From Spongilla lacustris (taxonomy: Eukaryota; Porifera; Demospongiae; Spongillida; Spongillidae): a DNA stretch of 64,000 nt. Under the pieces are notes generated by a model. That model was given only the letters and a program-made list of their open reading frames with translations, was not told where the DNA came from and made no database searches. The stretch is taken from the NCBI GenBank assembly GCA_949361645.1, contig OX442428.1, positions 629,384 to 693,383 of the forward strand. Reading direction: 5' to 3'. How positions within the stretch are numbered: the first letter of the stretch is position 1; each line of letters opens with the position of its first letter. The translations under genes were made by a program, and so were the position numbers. Positions 23,998 through 35,933 of this stretch are shown piece after piece.

Positions 23998-24337
23998 AAG
24001 TCCACCATCGAATCGATAGACAAATCATTTCTATAAACCCTAAACCCTAAACCAGCTAGCGGGCGAACAGCAGGGTGGCGGCCACCCTAAGTCACTACTT
24101 CCGGCCGGAGCACACCACCAGCGCGGGGGAACGATCCGCTAGCTGGAGGCTGGTGGTAGCGAGATAGTGTGAGAGAGTGTGTGAGTTGAGGATACACAAA
24201 TACGCGTGAAGCCTGTTGCATAGAAAGTACCTATGCCCCGGAAGTAGTAGTGACTTAGGGTGGCAGCCACCCTACTGGGCTTAGGGTTTAGGGTTAAATA
24301 GACCTAGAGATGATTTGTCTATCTACTCGATGGACTT
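23998..24337. mobile_element. 340-bp palindromic MITE with telomere-like CCCTAAA in both arms
   Basis: The left arm (about 23998-24105) is repeated inverted at about 24236-24337. The outer ends read aagtcca...tggactt. Each arm has GATAGACAAATCAT, CCCTAAACCCTAA and GGTGGCNGCCACCCTAAG in order. The two CCCTAAA copies per arm are part of the element, not a telomere. Confidence 0.85.
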
Positions 24338-24725
24338 AGAGAACCGAGATCTACACCACAACAAAATAGTCTGGTTAACACCGCCCCTATGGACCATTCT
24401 AGGTTAGGAAAATACCTTTCGTCGTAGTAGGCCAAAGGCTCGTACGATGTAATAGACTCCAAAAGGCCAAGTGCGCCCCAATAGCATTAATAATACATGA
24501 TTAATAACCTCTAAGAGGCACGAGTTACAAATGCGCATGCGTATGATTGGATCACTAAAATCGATTATAGCTTTAGTTTGGCATGATTTTATGTAAAGCC
24601 GATGGCCTTACCTAACTTCTCTGCCATGCAGACTTACAACTAATCAATTATAAACCGAAAATAATAATACATGTTAATAAATTAATTAGCCGTTTTAATA
24701 ACGCGATAAATCTCTAAAGTGTCTA
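24338..24725. other. AT-rich spacer before RAG1-like gene 2
   Basis: No motif recognised; perhaps the 5' flank of the next gene. Confidence 0.45.
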
Positions 24726-27606
24726 GTGAGTTTAACGGTGAAATCAGAATTTTTTTATCACAATTCTAAGCCGAGTTATGCACTGATGTCCACAATTTCT
24801 CGACATGTTATGGTGTGCTGTAGGTCATGTGATAGAAGCATCGAAGCCATCGAGTATGACTCACATCGTTGTACTGAATCTGTAACCAGACAAGAGATGC
24901 AACTTGTCAGCAAGGTAGTGCACAAGATGCTTGATGCTTCCAAGGAGAACATCATTCAGATAAATACTGGTGGAACTGTAAGTAAATAAAATTGATAAAT
25001 GGTATGAATGATTTATATACTTACCCCTACTCACAGCCTCTGAAACTGGCTCGCATTACATCTCCTAAATCACCCCCTGATCAGCTCAGCCAACGTACCC
25101 GCAAAAGACGTATTCATGAGGTCCAAAACATACGAAGCATCATAGGGGTCAATTCCAAGGGTTCTGAACTCATACTTGGGGATGAGATCAGGGTACTGAG
25201 TGTGGAAAAGAAACAGGAATTACTTCACAGTGCTGGGGTCCAAATTGAAATGCTACCAATGCAAGGGCTTGCAATAAAATCCATGCTAGCCATCCCATGG
25301 TACAGACTGAGAATCCTCCGTAGGTACATTGGGTACATTGAGGTACATAGGATCGTTCATGTATGTGTATGAAAAAATTTCTGCATTTATACAGATGGTT
25401 AAAACAGGCTGGAGTGTACATTGGCAGCGAAGGAAAGCAGCGTGCTCTTGCGCATGAGCTTATAGGTGACAACCTCATGGTGGAGTTGGCCCCCTTCTCT
25501 TTCAAACTGCCTGATGGGGGCCAAGAACTACGTGGTGCAGCATATGGCTACACGCCCAGCCTAATCCAGAAGATCAAGCAACTTCTGGAACAGAATGAAA
25601 GGTCAGTACACGTGACAAATAAAATGTGAGTTGTGCAATTGCGTCACTTCCTTTCAGGGAGGATACACTTGTGTGGTATGATGGAATCATACCAAAAGAT
25701 GAAGTGTGGATTAAGCTTGGTGGTGACAAAGGGGGTGGCATGTTCAAGATGAACTTTCAAATTGTGAACACTCAATCACTCAACTCTGTTCATAATACGT
25801 GTGTGTTTTCCTGCTTCGAGGCAGATGACACAGTGACAAACCTACATGTGGCACTTGACAGGTTTAGAACAGAGGTGACTCAAATGTGCGTCCTGAAATG
25901 GAAGTAAGTTGCAATTGGCCCAGAAGTTTTGAACAAGCATGATATAGTTGTCTAATGATACTGTAAACAAAGGATGTACTCCCTGAAAGTGTTTCTCAGC
26001 GGTGACCTTGAGTTTCTCAGTCAAATATATGGACTATCAGGTGCATCAGGTATACATTCAGTGCTTAACCATTCACAATCACTGAGCAGCTTGACATTTC
26101 TTAAATGCAGGGAAACAGCCATGTTTATTATGTCATATTACTCTTGATGAGCTACGAAACCCCTCTACACGAAAAGGTCCATGCACTCCTCGCACTCTAG
26201 ACACAATTCTGCTTGACCACCAAAACTTTATGGATGATGGAGGGGATATTAAGCGTGCAAAGGAGTACAATAACTGCAAACAAGATCCCTTTTTAACATT
26301 CCTTTGTCTCAGGTAAATGTATAATTATAATATAAAATCCGATTATGAATTTACATATATATATACATGTAGGTTTGCTTACCTGGTCTGCATATAACAC
26401 AAGGGATCTTTCAGAAACTCTTTTCCCTTTTTGAAGAATCCTGCCATACACTTGATCTGATGCTTGCGATGTACTGGCAATCCTCTCCAATCAGCAAATC
26501 TCAATATGATGTGTACTCTGGGGCACTGAGAGAAATAAATAACGCTAACATTGAACTGGAGCAGCTGCACCAAGAGGAGGCCACGTTGCAACAGCTAGCA
26601 ACATACAGTGCACTAGTTGCTGGCAGCAGCACGCCGATCACTGCAGGACTCCTGGAACTTTCTGCGAAATGTCATGAGGAGGTTAAAAGACAGGTATATA
26701 CACTATTTTAGGCACTATTGATTTACCATTCAATTCTGAGTTCCTACCCCTTAGGAAGCCAGAATCAAAGGTTTACAAGAAACCATTGATAAGTCCTTTA
26801 ATCTAGATGATGGACCTTGCATCAAGAGCCTTCAATTCACTTGGTGTGTGCCGTCAGCGTTATTATGGTGGAATTTTTGTGGGGAATCATGTACACACGA
26901 TTCTCAAGGTATTTTTTACACTATATTGCAAATGTCTATTGACTAAATTGCATTGCACATATAGCCTGCCAATGTGGAAGCTCTTTGCAGTTGTGTATTA
27001 ATGGTTACTGAGCACATACCTGAGTTAAAAGCAGAAGCGAATGGCATTTATATGAATTTCAGCACCATCCTGTTGAAATTCTCTGAATGCCATTCTCTGT
27101 ATGACAGTAAAGTACACAACACAAGTACTATACAAAACCTTGGTATGTGCATACCTGTTTATGTAATGCAATGCTTTAGAGCTATTCCTTTCACTCCTAA
27201 TAGGTGAGGCCATCAAGAGCTTCTTTTGTCTCTTTGACAAATATTTCACTGGAATAGGCAGGACACTCAAGATGCATATCCTCGAGGACCACATGTTGGA
27301 ATGGGTATCAACACACCTAGCTGGCTGTGGCCTAATGGGGGAACAAGGCGCTGAATCTATACACGCAAAATTCAATTCGTTAAAGCGTACTACTCTGGAA
27401 TCAGAAATCCTATTGCTAGGCTTAAAAGCATTATGCAAGACCATTACCTTAGCATTTCGCCACACATGTCAGCTGCAGTACCAACACCTGAAAAAAGAAG
27501 AGTACATAACTCTCTAGCACTATTCAACGTCATCGTTATCGTATCCACCTCGCGTACGTACATAAATCATTTTATAATAGACACCTCAAAATGGCGCCGT
27601 ATTTAA
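24726..27606 (+). pseudogene. second RAG1-type DDE recombinase-like gene, 10 exons, frameshifted
   Basis: Exons: 24726-24977, 25037-25323, 25395-25601, 25658-25903, 25973-26049, 26111-26312, 26373-26693, 26755-26908, 26965-27142, 27204 to about 27606. An N-terminal CCRSC...HRC looks zinc-binding. The first D is in LGGDKGGGMFKM (25725). The second D is in FLSGDLEF (26004), with CLLC exactly 19 residues on (26122). HILEDH (27275) is followed by E in GEQGAESIH 21 residues after the second H (27353). This is the RAG1 layout, but the sequence is far from gene 1; it belongs to a different subfamily, also familiar from unnamed cnidarian and sponge proteins. Frame breaks occur at the T-run 26290-26294, near 26823-26835 and near 27385-27392. 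Beyond the last, the other frame continues NPIARLKSIM to about 27606. Probably a dead or dying transposase; sequence errors are possible. Confidence 0.76.
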
Positions 27607-28739
27607 TCGACGAAATTGGACAAACGAAGTAGCGTAGTCACGTATAGACGACTGAAAACACAAGATCAAACCCTTTACTACGTTCGAGGCGTTTCTTGTC
27701 CAAAAATATAAGAGCAATTCTTAGAAAACATAAGCACTATTGACCATACCCGTTTAGACCCAGTGTCTTTTTAGCAGTGTGGCACGTGTTCGCCAAGGTA
27801 TCATTGCTAGAAACTAGTGTTGTCGAGTAGCAAAGTCCTTACTGCACGTGTAGATTGCCCTTTGGGTAAAAAAAAACCCACGACATCTTCTCGTACATAA
27901 ACCTCTTTCCACCTACTGTCGTTGCTATGGAAGTAATGAGCCATGTTGCTAGGTACTTAAAATTCATAGTGGGCGGGACCTGTTGTCCAAGTTTCAATGC
28001 AATGAAACAGCCGTGGTGGATGACTGCCTGTGTACTTTCTGCTGCTATAAATAAACATGCATATTAAGCAGGAAGAAATAGAAATAGTGGTAGCGAGCCC
28101 TGATTTCTAATGAATGGCACCAGCCTTTATATGCATTAATTTATAGTGGCAGTAAGTACACAGGCAGTCATCCACATCACAGTAGCCTGTAGCGGAGCGG
28201 CCAGCTTGGCGTCACAATAGAACCGTCCCATTGTTACAAGTACGCCGGGCGCCGCGCACGGCATCGGTCATACCATTATGTATTGTGAACATTGTCAGCC
28301 AGTCGTGTATCCTGATATTTGATGTTTGTTTGTGCCGCTGTTATCCCTAGCCTATACGCAGGGCGTAGTAGAGACGCGTGCACCCGCAATCGTTTTATTA
28401 CATAGCCTCACTTTGGAATCATGTGTGAAATGAACAATGTGACACATTTAGGTGTTTTCTAGGGGGCAAACATGAAATCCTTCATATGACTGTTCACCTC
28501 ATATTTACTTCTACAAGTAACTTCATGCATCCATTTATGGTAAATGGCTATATGCCTGTAGCCTCATTCCCCTCCCTCTGGACACTTTTTATGTTCCCAT
28601 TACTAGGTACAAGTGAAGGGGAATTAGCCCCACCCACATCCTGGAGCAGGAGGGGGAGGGGGTTAATGTGTTACTGTTGCCTGAGGATATGAAATGCAAG
28701 CACATGCCAAACATAACATACATGCAGTACTGTACTGTA
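27607..28739. other. intergenic, no gene seen
   Basis: Apart from a hairpin at 28013-28180, I see no coding or RNA signal. Confidence 0.5.
28013..28180. repeat. ~165-bp inverted-repeat hairpin (MITE-like)
   Basis: gtggatgactgcctgtgtac at 28016 is matched inverted at 28156-28175, and the arms extend about 50 bp with a few mismatches. Confidence 0.75.
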
Positions 28740-29720
28740 CTATTTTAGATCAGTTGCTGTACATGTAGAGCTATGCACAAGTTCCTACCCATACAAAGAA
28801 GCAGCATTACATGCAGCTTAATCACTTTGGGAGCCATTCTAACTTTGATTGTACTCCACAGACATTTGTCCGCAATGTCCATCTGCCTCTAAAAGAGCAG
28901 AGACCTTAATGTAATTGATCTGTGTGCTCTGTATGAATGGTTGGCACAGCTGTCCTAAATACAAAGCAGTTTATGATATCCCATTTAAACATGTAATGCT
29001 GCAGCTACAATTTGTATCGTACTATACACATTTGTCATACCAAATCACCATATCAATTGACATACATGATGGTGTGAGCATAAAGAAGACCATCACTCCA
29101 CACACTGTACCTTTTTTCTTGTGTCGTGCTTTTCATCCTTGCACAGCAGAAAATGGTGTGCTCATTGGCAAAACAAAGATGAGTTATTGTGGTATGGTAG
29201 GCCCTGGATTAGGATTAACTGCATTCCTCCCCTCCCTTAATGCAATTCAGATGTTCTGAACCTTGCAGTGAGACTGATATTCCAGGTACATCCTTATTGA
29301 TGTATACCTATTCCGGTCCTCTCAGCCTGAGGTGTTATGCACAACTTCTGCTCATTCATAGCCATTTTGCTTTGGTGGTACAGGGTAATTCATCTAGAGA
29401 AGATGAGTTCATTTGCATCATCAGGTGGGGATAGACAGTGAGAAACTTGTAGAACATGATGCTTGGTAAGGTGCTGTTGGCACAGTTTGTATTGCACTGT
29501 AATTCCAGCATGCATATGCACATAATGTATGTATTATGTGCATATGCATGGTTTATGTGCTGGTCAATGCATCTCAAATGTGTTGTCTCACACTAACAGT
29601 CATTGAAGGTGTTGGAGCTGACATAAAATATACAACCTGCCTATCTGTTGTCAGCTATCCATCTAGAGCCAGTCTTTATGTATAAGGATGAGGTTTACTG
29701 CATGATGCATGGTACTCTAC
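28740..29720 (+). repeat. dispersed repeat, about 0.9 kb, inverted copy at 39.5-40.3 kb
   Basis: Several blocks recur in reverse order and orientation at 39540-40300: tgcgcat/tgtgcat motifs, the stretch around accatcactccacacactgt, and the block with catgatgcttggtaaggtgc. A third partial copy lies at 40240-40490. No recognisable protein. Type of element unknown. Confidence 0.8.
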
Positions 29721-29849
29721 AGGTATTTCTTTCATTCCTAAGATAATACATCCAGCGTATAGGATATGACTGAGTCAGCCAGAAGCCATAGAAGCCATAC
29801 ATATATGCGGTTATAAAAAAAAAAGTCCACTGGGAACATCACAGGCTGC

Positions 29850-29945
29850 AACACCATATTCAATACTAATGGCAGGTAAGGACGTTCCTTCACAATGCAT
29901 ACTTGCATGTTCATGTCATCATACAGAACTCGTGGAAGCTCCTCT
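29850..29945 (+). repeat. 5' part of a dispersed repeat family (other copies at 37.6 and 48.0 kb)
   Basis: Shares ttcaatactaatggcaggta and cagaactcgtggaag with 48018-48120, and the second block with 37630-37660. Directly precedes the first LRRC9 exon seen. Confidence 0.75.
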
Positions 29946-29960
29946 AGTAACCCTCCCTAG

Positions 29961-32900
29961 GACCTGGTCAACCTCACCTCCCTCCCCAAGCTCCAAGCAC
30001 TCTCCCTCTGTGATCCACAGTACCTGAGTACTGAGGAGATGTCTGAGCTAGAGTCAGGGGGGACCATTAAGTTCCTCCCTGGTGACCCCTCCCACTCCTG
30101 GTACAGGTCCTGTGTTGAACTCCTCATGTCCAGATTTTCTGCCTCCGAGACACAGGTTTGTGGGCGTGTCCTGGAGTGGAGGTGTGTCTGTGGGTATGTT
30201 GGTGATGCCCCGCCCACAACAGGACCTAGGGATTACAGGGTTACAGATGGTGGGAGGAGCAGTGTGGAGAATAGATTCCTGTACAACCGGTTCTATGACA
30301 GGTTGGAGAGGTTACTTGAGCAGCCTCCATACTCCAAGATGATACAGCAACGTTCCTACAAACAGTTCCTGGACTACCTGTTCCTTGTGTGGAGTCCTGG
30401 TACGTATGTGTAATGATGTATACTGTATGCAGTCCTGGTATGTATGTGTAATGATGTATACTGTATGCAGTCCTGGTACGTATGTGTCATTAATGATGTA
30501 TACTGTATGCAGTCCTGGTACGTATGTGTAATGATGTATACTGTATGCAGTCCTGGTACGTATGTGTAATGATGTATACTGTATGCAGTCCTGGTACGTA
30601 TGTGTAATGATGTATACTGTATGCAGTCCTGGTACGTATGTGTAATGATGTATACTGTATGCAGTCCTGGTACGTATGTGTAATGATGTGGAGTACATGT
30701 TCCTGCACATGTCCATTTTATGTTTCCATGGATACTTCTACCTGCCTGGTCTGGACTTGGGGAGGGTGTGTCAACAGGGGGTGGAGCTTTCCTGTGTGCA
30801 CATGACCAACTCCGCCATGTCAGCTGAGGAGCCTCGACTGAAGCAGGCCAGGGGCAGGGGGGGAGGGGCCTTGGAGGTCCTGAGAGAAGCCCAGTGGGGC
30901 CAGCTGCTCCTCTGTAAGGTGTTCATGGGAACCTCTGCTGAGGCCTCCAGTGATAGGTGTGTGGGAGGGAGGGGTGGGTGTGTGGGAGGGAATGGGTGTG
31001 TGGGAGGGAATGGGTATATGAGAGGGAGGGAGGAGTGTGTGTGTGGGAGGGAGGGTGAATGCAGGAGGGGTAAAGGTGTGAGCAGAAGAAGGGGTGGGCC
31101 TATGTGGATATGGGTGGATATGGATGCATTGTCACTTGTTACACTTTTAACTCCATCCTTCTTTGTCTCCTCCCCAGTCCCATCCAGCCTCCTGGAGTGG
31201 ACTGTGTGTACAAGGACCGTGGGCGGTCCAATGTGGAGTCCCAGCAGAGGGACTGGTGGGTGTTTGACCACGAGCTGGTCCTGCCTGAGTATATACTGAC
31301 CTTCAGCTATACCTCATCAGTATGTATGTGTGTGTGTGTGGGGGGGTATGTATCAGGGGTGTGGCATTGTGGGGAGTATGCATTCAATGTACACACTGCC
31401 CCACCCCCTCCTAGCTGCTCCCAGGTGACCCGCTGGAGCAGGTGTCCCTACATTCACAGCAGTGTGGACCTTCTGTGGTAGATAGTGATGCCCTCTCATC
31501 TCTGCCATCACGACCTAGGTCTGCCTTTATCCCGCTGCTTCTCCTCCCCCATAACCCCTCCCCCACCCCCCTCCCCCATCTCCCCTCCTCTCTCCAACCT
31601 CCCACTTCCAGGTTCTCTCAGCTAAGTGAGAGTGTCATCCTCCAAGCCTCCAACACCATCACCTTGGCACAGGTGCAAACCCTCTGTCTCCATCACAATC
31701 GGCTGACCAAGTTCAGACTATCTACCTCCATCTCTACCCTTACCAAACTGGTGCTCAGCTTTAATGAGCTCACAAACATGGAGGATATAGCCAACATGGT
31801 GTGCATTAATTAGAATGTCATCCTCCTCTGTCATTATCACCTTCTCTGTCAGCCCAACCTGGAGTACATTGACATCAGTTTCAACAAGCTGACCACATTG
31901 GAGGGAATGAAGGTTGTGTGCATGTGTGTGACCTGTGCATGTGTGTGACCTCTGCATGTATGAGTGTGCATGTGTGTGACCTGTGAATGTATGAGTGTGC
32001 ATGAGATCTGATCTGTGTATTTTGGTGACCTGTGCATGTGTACTGTGTATGTGCATGTGTATATATGTGCATGTGTGTATGTGCATGTGTTCACATAATC
32101 TATATCTGAAATGTAATGTACTTCCTGTCATTGCACTTCTTGATCCACTCATCTTCCCACACCCTCCTCTCCACACCCTCCTCCCCACACCATCTGCAGT
32201 CCCTTCCTAAGCTCACCTACCTTGATGTTAGCTGGAACAGCCTCACCAGTTACTATGGCGACACCAGCATCCTTCTCAAGGCTTCTCCTTCCATTGAGTA
32301 TTTTTATGGTTGCTGCAACCCATGGGAGAAGGTTGTTCACTAGTCCCCAGGCATCATGCCAAACTGGTTCTGTTCCAATGCTTTTGTCCTGGTTCCAGGC
32401 CAACCTTTATCGGACTGTGGTTCTTGGTCGTCTCAAGGCCCTCAAAGAGCTGGATGGGGACCAGGTGAACCAGGAGATGCAACCAACTGTCTGAGGCACT
32501 TTGTCTCCTCCCACCTCTCCGTCACCACTCTTCTCAGCCACGCCCACACTGACACCTCCACCCCACCCTCCCTCTCCCTCCTCCCCACAGCTAACCTCCT
32601 TGACAAGGAGAGCAGGTATAAAAAGATTATTATGACATAACATTTAATAACTTACCACTTTGGCAGGCATCGCCCAATCCAGCTTAACTCGCCCACTAAT
32701 GACTGGTGCTCCCTGGTAAATGTTCTCCCCCTCCCCCTCCCCCTTTGCATATTCTGTGGCTCCATTCCATACCACTCAGGTGACCAGTGTTTGTCTCTGT
32801 GGAATGGGAGTGAGACATCTCTCTGCTCTCCAACATCTTCCTAACCTCCAATGGGCTTCTTTGGCTGATAATGCCATCATTACCACAGAGGTACCATATT

Positions 32901-35900
32901 ACATCATCATTACATCATCATTAGCACAGAGGTACCATATTACATCATCATTACATCATCATTAGCACAGAGGTACCATATTACATCATCATTACAACAT
33001 CATTAGCACAGAGGTACCATATTACATCATCATTACAACATCATTAGCACAGAGGTACCACATTACATCATCATTACAACATCATTAGCACAGAGGTACC
33101 ACATTACATCATGAGCATAGCATATTTCATTATTCATACATCTTGTGTCTGCTTGTATATGGTTTTAAAATGCAGAGACACCATGCATAAGTGCTTCTAT
33201 ATATTGCCCACCATAGGGACTTGAGATGTGCAGGAAGCTGGAGGAGCTGGTGCTGGACCACAATCTCCTTCACACCCTGGACTTCCTGGGCCACTTTCCA
33301 GAGCTACACCACCTCTCTGTTGCCCACAACTACATCTCTTGTGTCTCCATCAAGGCCTCCTGCAAGCTGACCTACTTCAATGCCTCGGATAACTCAATAC
33401 GCTCCCTCTCCTCTATGAAGGTAAGATCCTTTTTAAAATGATCCAATGCTTCACCCCAATCCCCGCCCACTTCCTCCCAATGCTCCACCCACCCAGCACC
33501 TCCATGCCCTCACAGACCTGTACCTCAGCAGTAAACTTGTGGACAGCACACGCGAGCTGTTCCACCTCAAGCCACTGCTCCAGCTAGCTGTTCTGGACAT
33601 CTCCTCTAACCCCATCAGCCAGAACACCCAGACATGTTGACTGTTTGCCATCTACCACCTCAAATCACTCAAAGCACTGAACGGAGAAGCCATTGTAAGC
33701 ATAATCCAACATCGTCAGTGGTCTGGGGACTAGGTGTGTTATCAGCCCTTTCTCTACCCTTGTTTAGGACTCTGATGAGATTGCTGCAGCCAAGGAGAAG
33801 CTAGGAGGAAGGTAATGGAAGTGAGGTACTACCAATGGTATACATGCCCCTCCCACTGCCCCTCCCCCTCCCAGGCTGAACCAAGACATGGTTCTTGAAC
33901 AGCTTAATGATTCCTCTTTCTCGTCTCTCAAAACAATGGACTTTCCCAACTGTTCCTTGAAGCATGTTGACCTCTCTCCAGTGGAGAGCTTCAATAACCT
34001 GCTAAGGTAAACTGGTACTATGGTAACTGGTGCTATGGTAACTAGTGCTATGGTAACTGGTGCTATGGTAACTGGTGCTATGGTAACTGGTGCTATGGTA
34101 ACTGGTGCTATGGTAACTGGTGCTATGGTAACTGGTGCTATGGTAACTGGTGCTATGGTAACTGCAAGGTAACCACTCCCTCCAGTCTTAACCTGGAGAA
34201 TAACTCACTGACATCCTTCAGTGGACTGATATACCTGAACCAATTAAAGGTGGGAGGAGTTATGGGTGGAGCTTACATTGTATCACAGCTCCTCCCCCTC
34301 TCCCATAGGTCTTGTGTCTGAACCACAATCGTGTGGAGTGTATGACGATGTCATGTGACCTCCCACATGACCAGTCCTCAGCTGATCATGTGTTGAGAAA
34401 CCTGGAGGTGCTCCACCTGGCGTAAGCATGCCACGTCCACAACCCCACCCTCTAACCCCACCCATTTCCTCTCCCAAAGGTATAATGGGATCAGCAATCT
34501 GGTTCCCCTCCAGCTGAACAGGCTGGTCTCTCTGAAGGCTCTGTTCCTGCAAGGTAGTGTGTGTTGTGATGGGTGATGATGGGTGATGTCTTTGTGTGCT
34601 GGGAATAGGGAATGAAATAGTACAAGTAGATGGTCTTGATGGGATGAGGTCATTGACCGAACTGGTGATTGATCGAAACAAAATCAAGGTACATGTGTGG
34701 GCCCTTTTTGTCAAGCCCCTCTTTCATGAGCCACACCCCTTCCCCCAGACCTTGGAGAACAGCTCACTGCTGTCCCTAAGAAGCCTTAGAGAGCTCCATA
34801 TTGAGGAGAACAGGCATGGCCAGCATGAATGGTCATGTGACAGTCACATGATTTGACGCTCTTCCCAGGCTGAAGGAACTCTGTAACTTCTCTTCATTTG
34901 TGAACCTTGAGCGTCTGTACCTGGGGATGAACAGAATACAGGTGGAGAAGGAGGAGGAGGAGGGTGTGAGAACACCTACTAAGCACTTTGCCTCCATCTT
35001 TCTTCCCACAGGACTTTGGTGAGGTGGAGAAGTTATGTGACCTGTCCCAAGTGATAGAACTGTCTCTGATCAGCAATCCAGTGAGCTCAGAGGAGGGTCT
35101 GGGGACCCCAGTAGTTATACAGAGCATCATTAACTGCCATTGTGTAAAAGAACTTCTTTCTTACATCATTATCATACCCCTCCCCTTCCTCTTCCCCTCC
35201 TGCTCCTCCTCCCTTCCTCCTCCCCTCTCTTTCCTCCTCCCCCTCCCCTTTCTCCTCCCCTCTCTTTCCTCCTCCCCTCCCTTCCTCCTCCCCTCCCTTC
35301 CTCCTCCCTCCCCTCCCCTTCCCCCTCCCCCTCCCATAGGTGTCTCGTCGCCTTCAGCACAGGTCCTTTCTTATCACCACACTCCCCTCCCTCCTCTCCC
35401 TGGATGGTGTGCCCATCACCCAGGAGGAGAGGCAGGCTGCACTGGCTTCCCTACAGGACCAGCAGGTCTGTGATCCCATTGGCTGCTGGTCATGTGATCA
35501 CCTCCTCCCCTTCCTTTCAGGAGGAGCTTGAAGTAGTCCCACTGCCATCTATGGCTGCAGCTGTTCCTCCCCAACTTAAGGTGGGTGTGTCCTGGAGCTT
35601 GGGGGGTCAAATATGCAGTATTGGTTCAGATGACACACCCACTCTTCTTTAAGATTTTGTTATGGTTTAAAAGAATGTCTCTCTAATGTCAGAGGGGTGT
35701 GGCCCTGTTACCATCCCCTGGTCCCCAGGTAATGAACATTCCGCTCAGCCAAGCCCAGCTCCCTATGATGGCCCAGAATTGGAAGCCATATGAAACCCCG
35801 CTCAGCCAAGCCCAGCTCCCTATGATGGCCCAGAATTGGAAGCCATATGAAACCAAAGTGGTCCATGAGAAAAGGTGATCATGTGATCCTCTACCTGACC

Positions 35901-35933
35901 ATGTTGAAGCCCCACAGGAGAGGCAGGAGGTAG
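29961..35933 (+). CDS. LRRC9: LRRC9 orthologue (leucine-rich repeat-containing 9), ~26 exons, 5' incomplete
   Basis: Exons: 29961-30399, ~30690-30956, 31178-31319, 31415-31518, 31612-31798, 31853-31912, 32200-32331, 32399-32488, 32591-32615, 32667-32715, 32780-32890, 33217-33420, 33497-33694, 33768-33811, 33875-34006, 34186-34249, 34309-34421, 34480-34553, 34609-34688, 34749-34813, 34869-34941, 35012-35080, 35340-35465, 35521-35580, 35729-35874, 35918-35933. The order matches animal LRRC9: the non-LRR middle block (IKFLPGDPSHSWYRSC; WWVFDHELVLPEYI), then repeats (LVLSFNELTNMEDI; YLDVSWNSL; LVLDHNLL; LCLNHNRVE; LEVLHLAYNGI; LFLQGNEI; LVIDRNKI; LYLGMNRIQ) and an LRR cap (LPSLLSLDGVPIT). LRRC9 is a poorly studied, cilia-associated protein. 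Odd: an in-frame TGA at 33638-33640, a GC-AG intron after 34813, a 57-bp in-exon duplication in 35744-35857, and tandem repeats at three donors. N-terminal LRR exons were not found. Confidence 0.9.
30400..30690. repeat. 38-bp minisatellite starting exactly at an LRRC9 donor site
   Basis: About seven units (gtacgtatgtgtaatgatgt, then atactgtatgcagtcctg). Each unit regenerates the exon end plus donor (agtcctg|gtacgt). One unit has a small insertion. Confidence 0.94.
32891..33110. repeat. 41-bp minisatellite starting at an LRRC9 donor site
   Basis: About five units beginning gtaccatattacatcatcat and ending in cacagag, a copy of the exon end (accacagag|gtacca). Confidence 0.94.
34007..34165. repeat. 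15-bp minisatellite (actggtgctatggta) at an LRRC9 donor site
   Basis: About ten copies starting within a few bases of the donor ctaag|gtaaactgg. Confidence 0.94.

Noticed and set aside
24030..24300. Interstitial telomere
   Set aside because: Only two CCCTAAA units per arm, in inverted arms of a small element.
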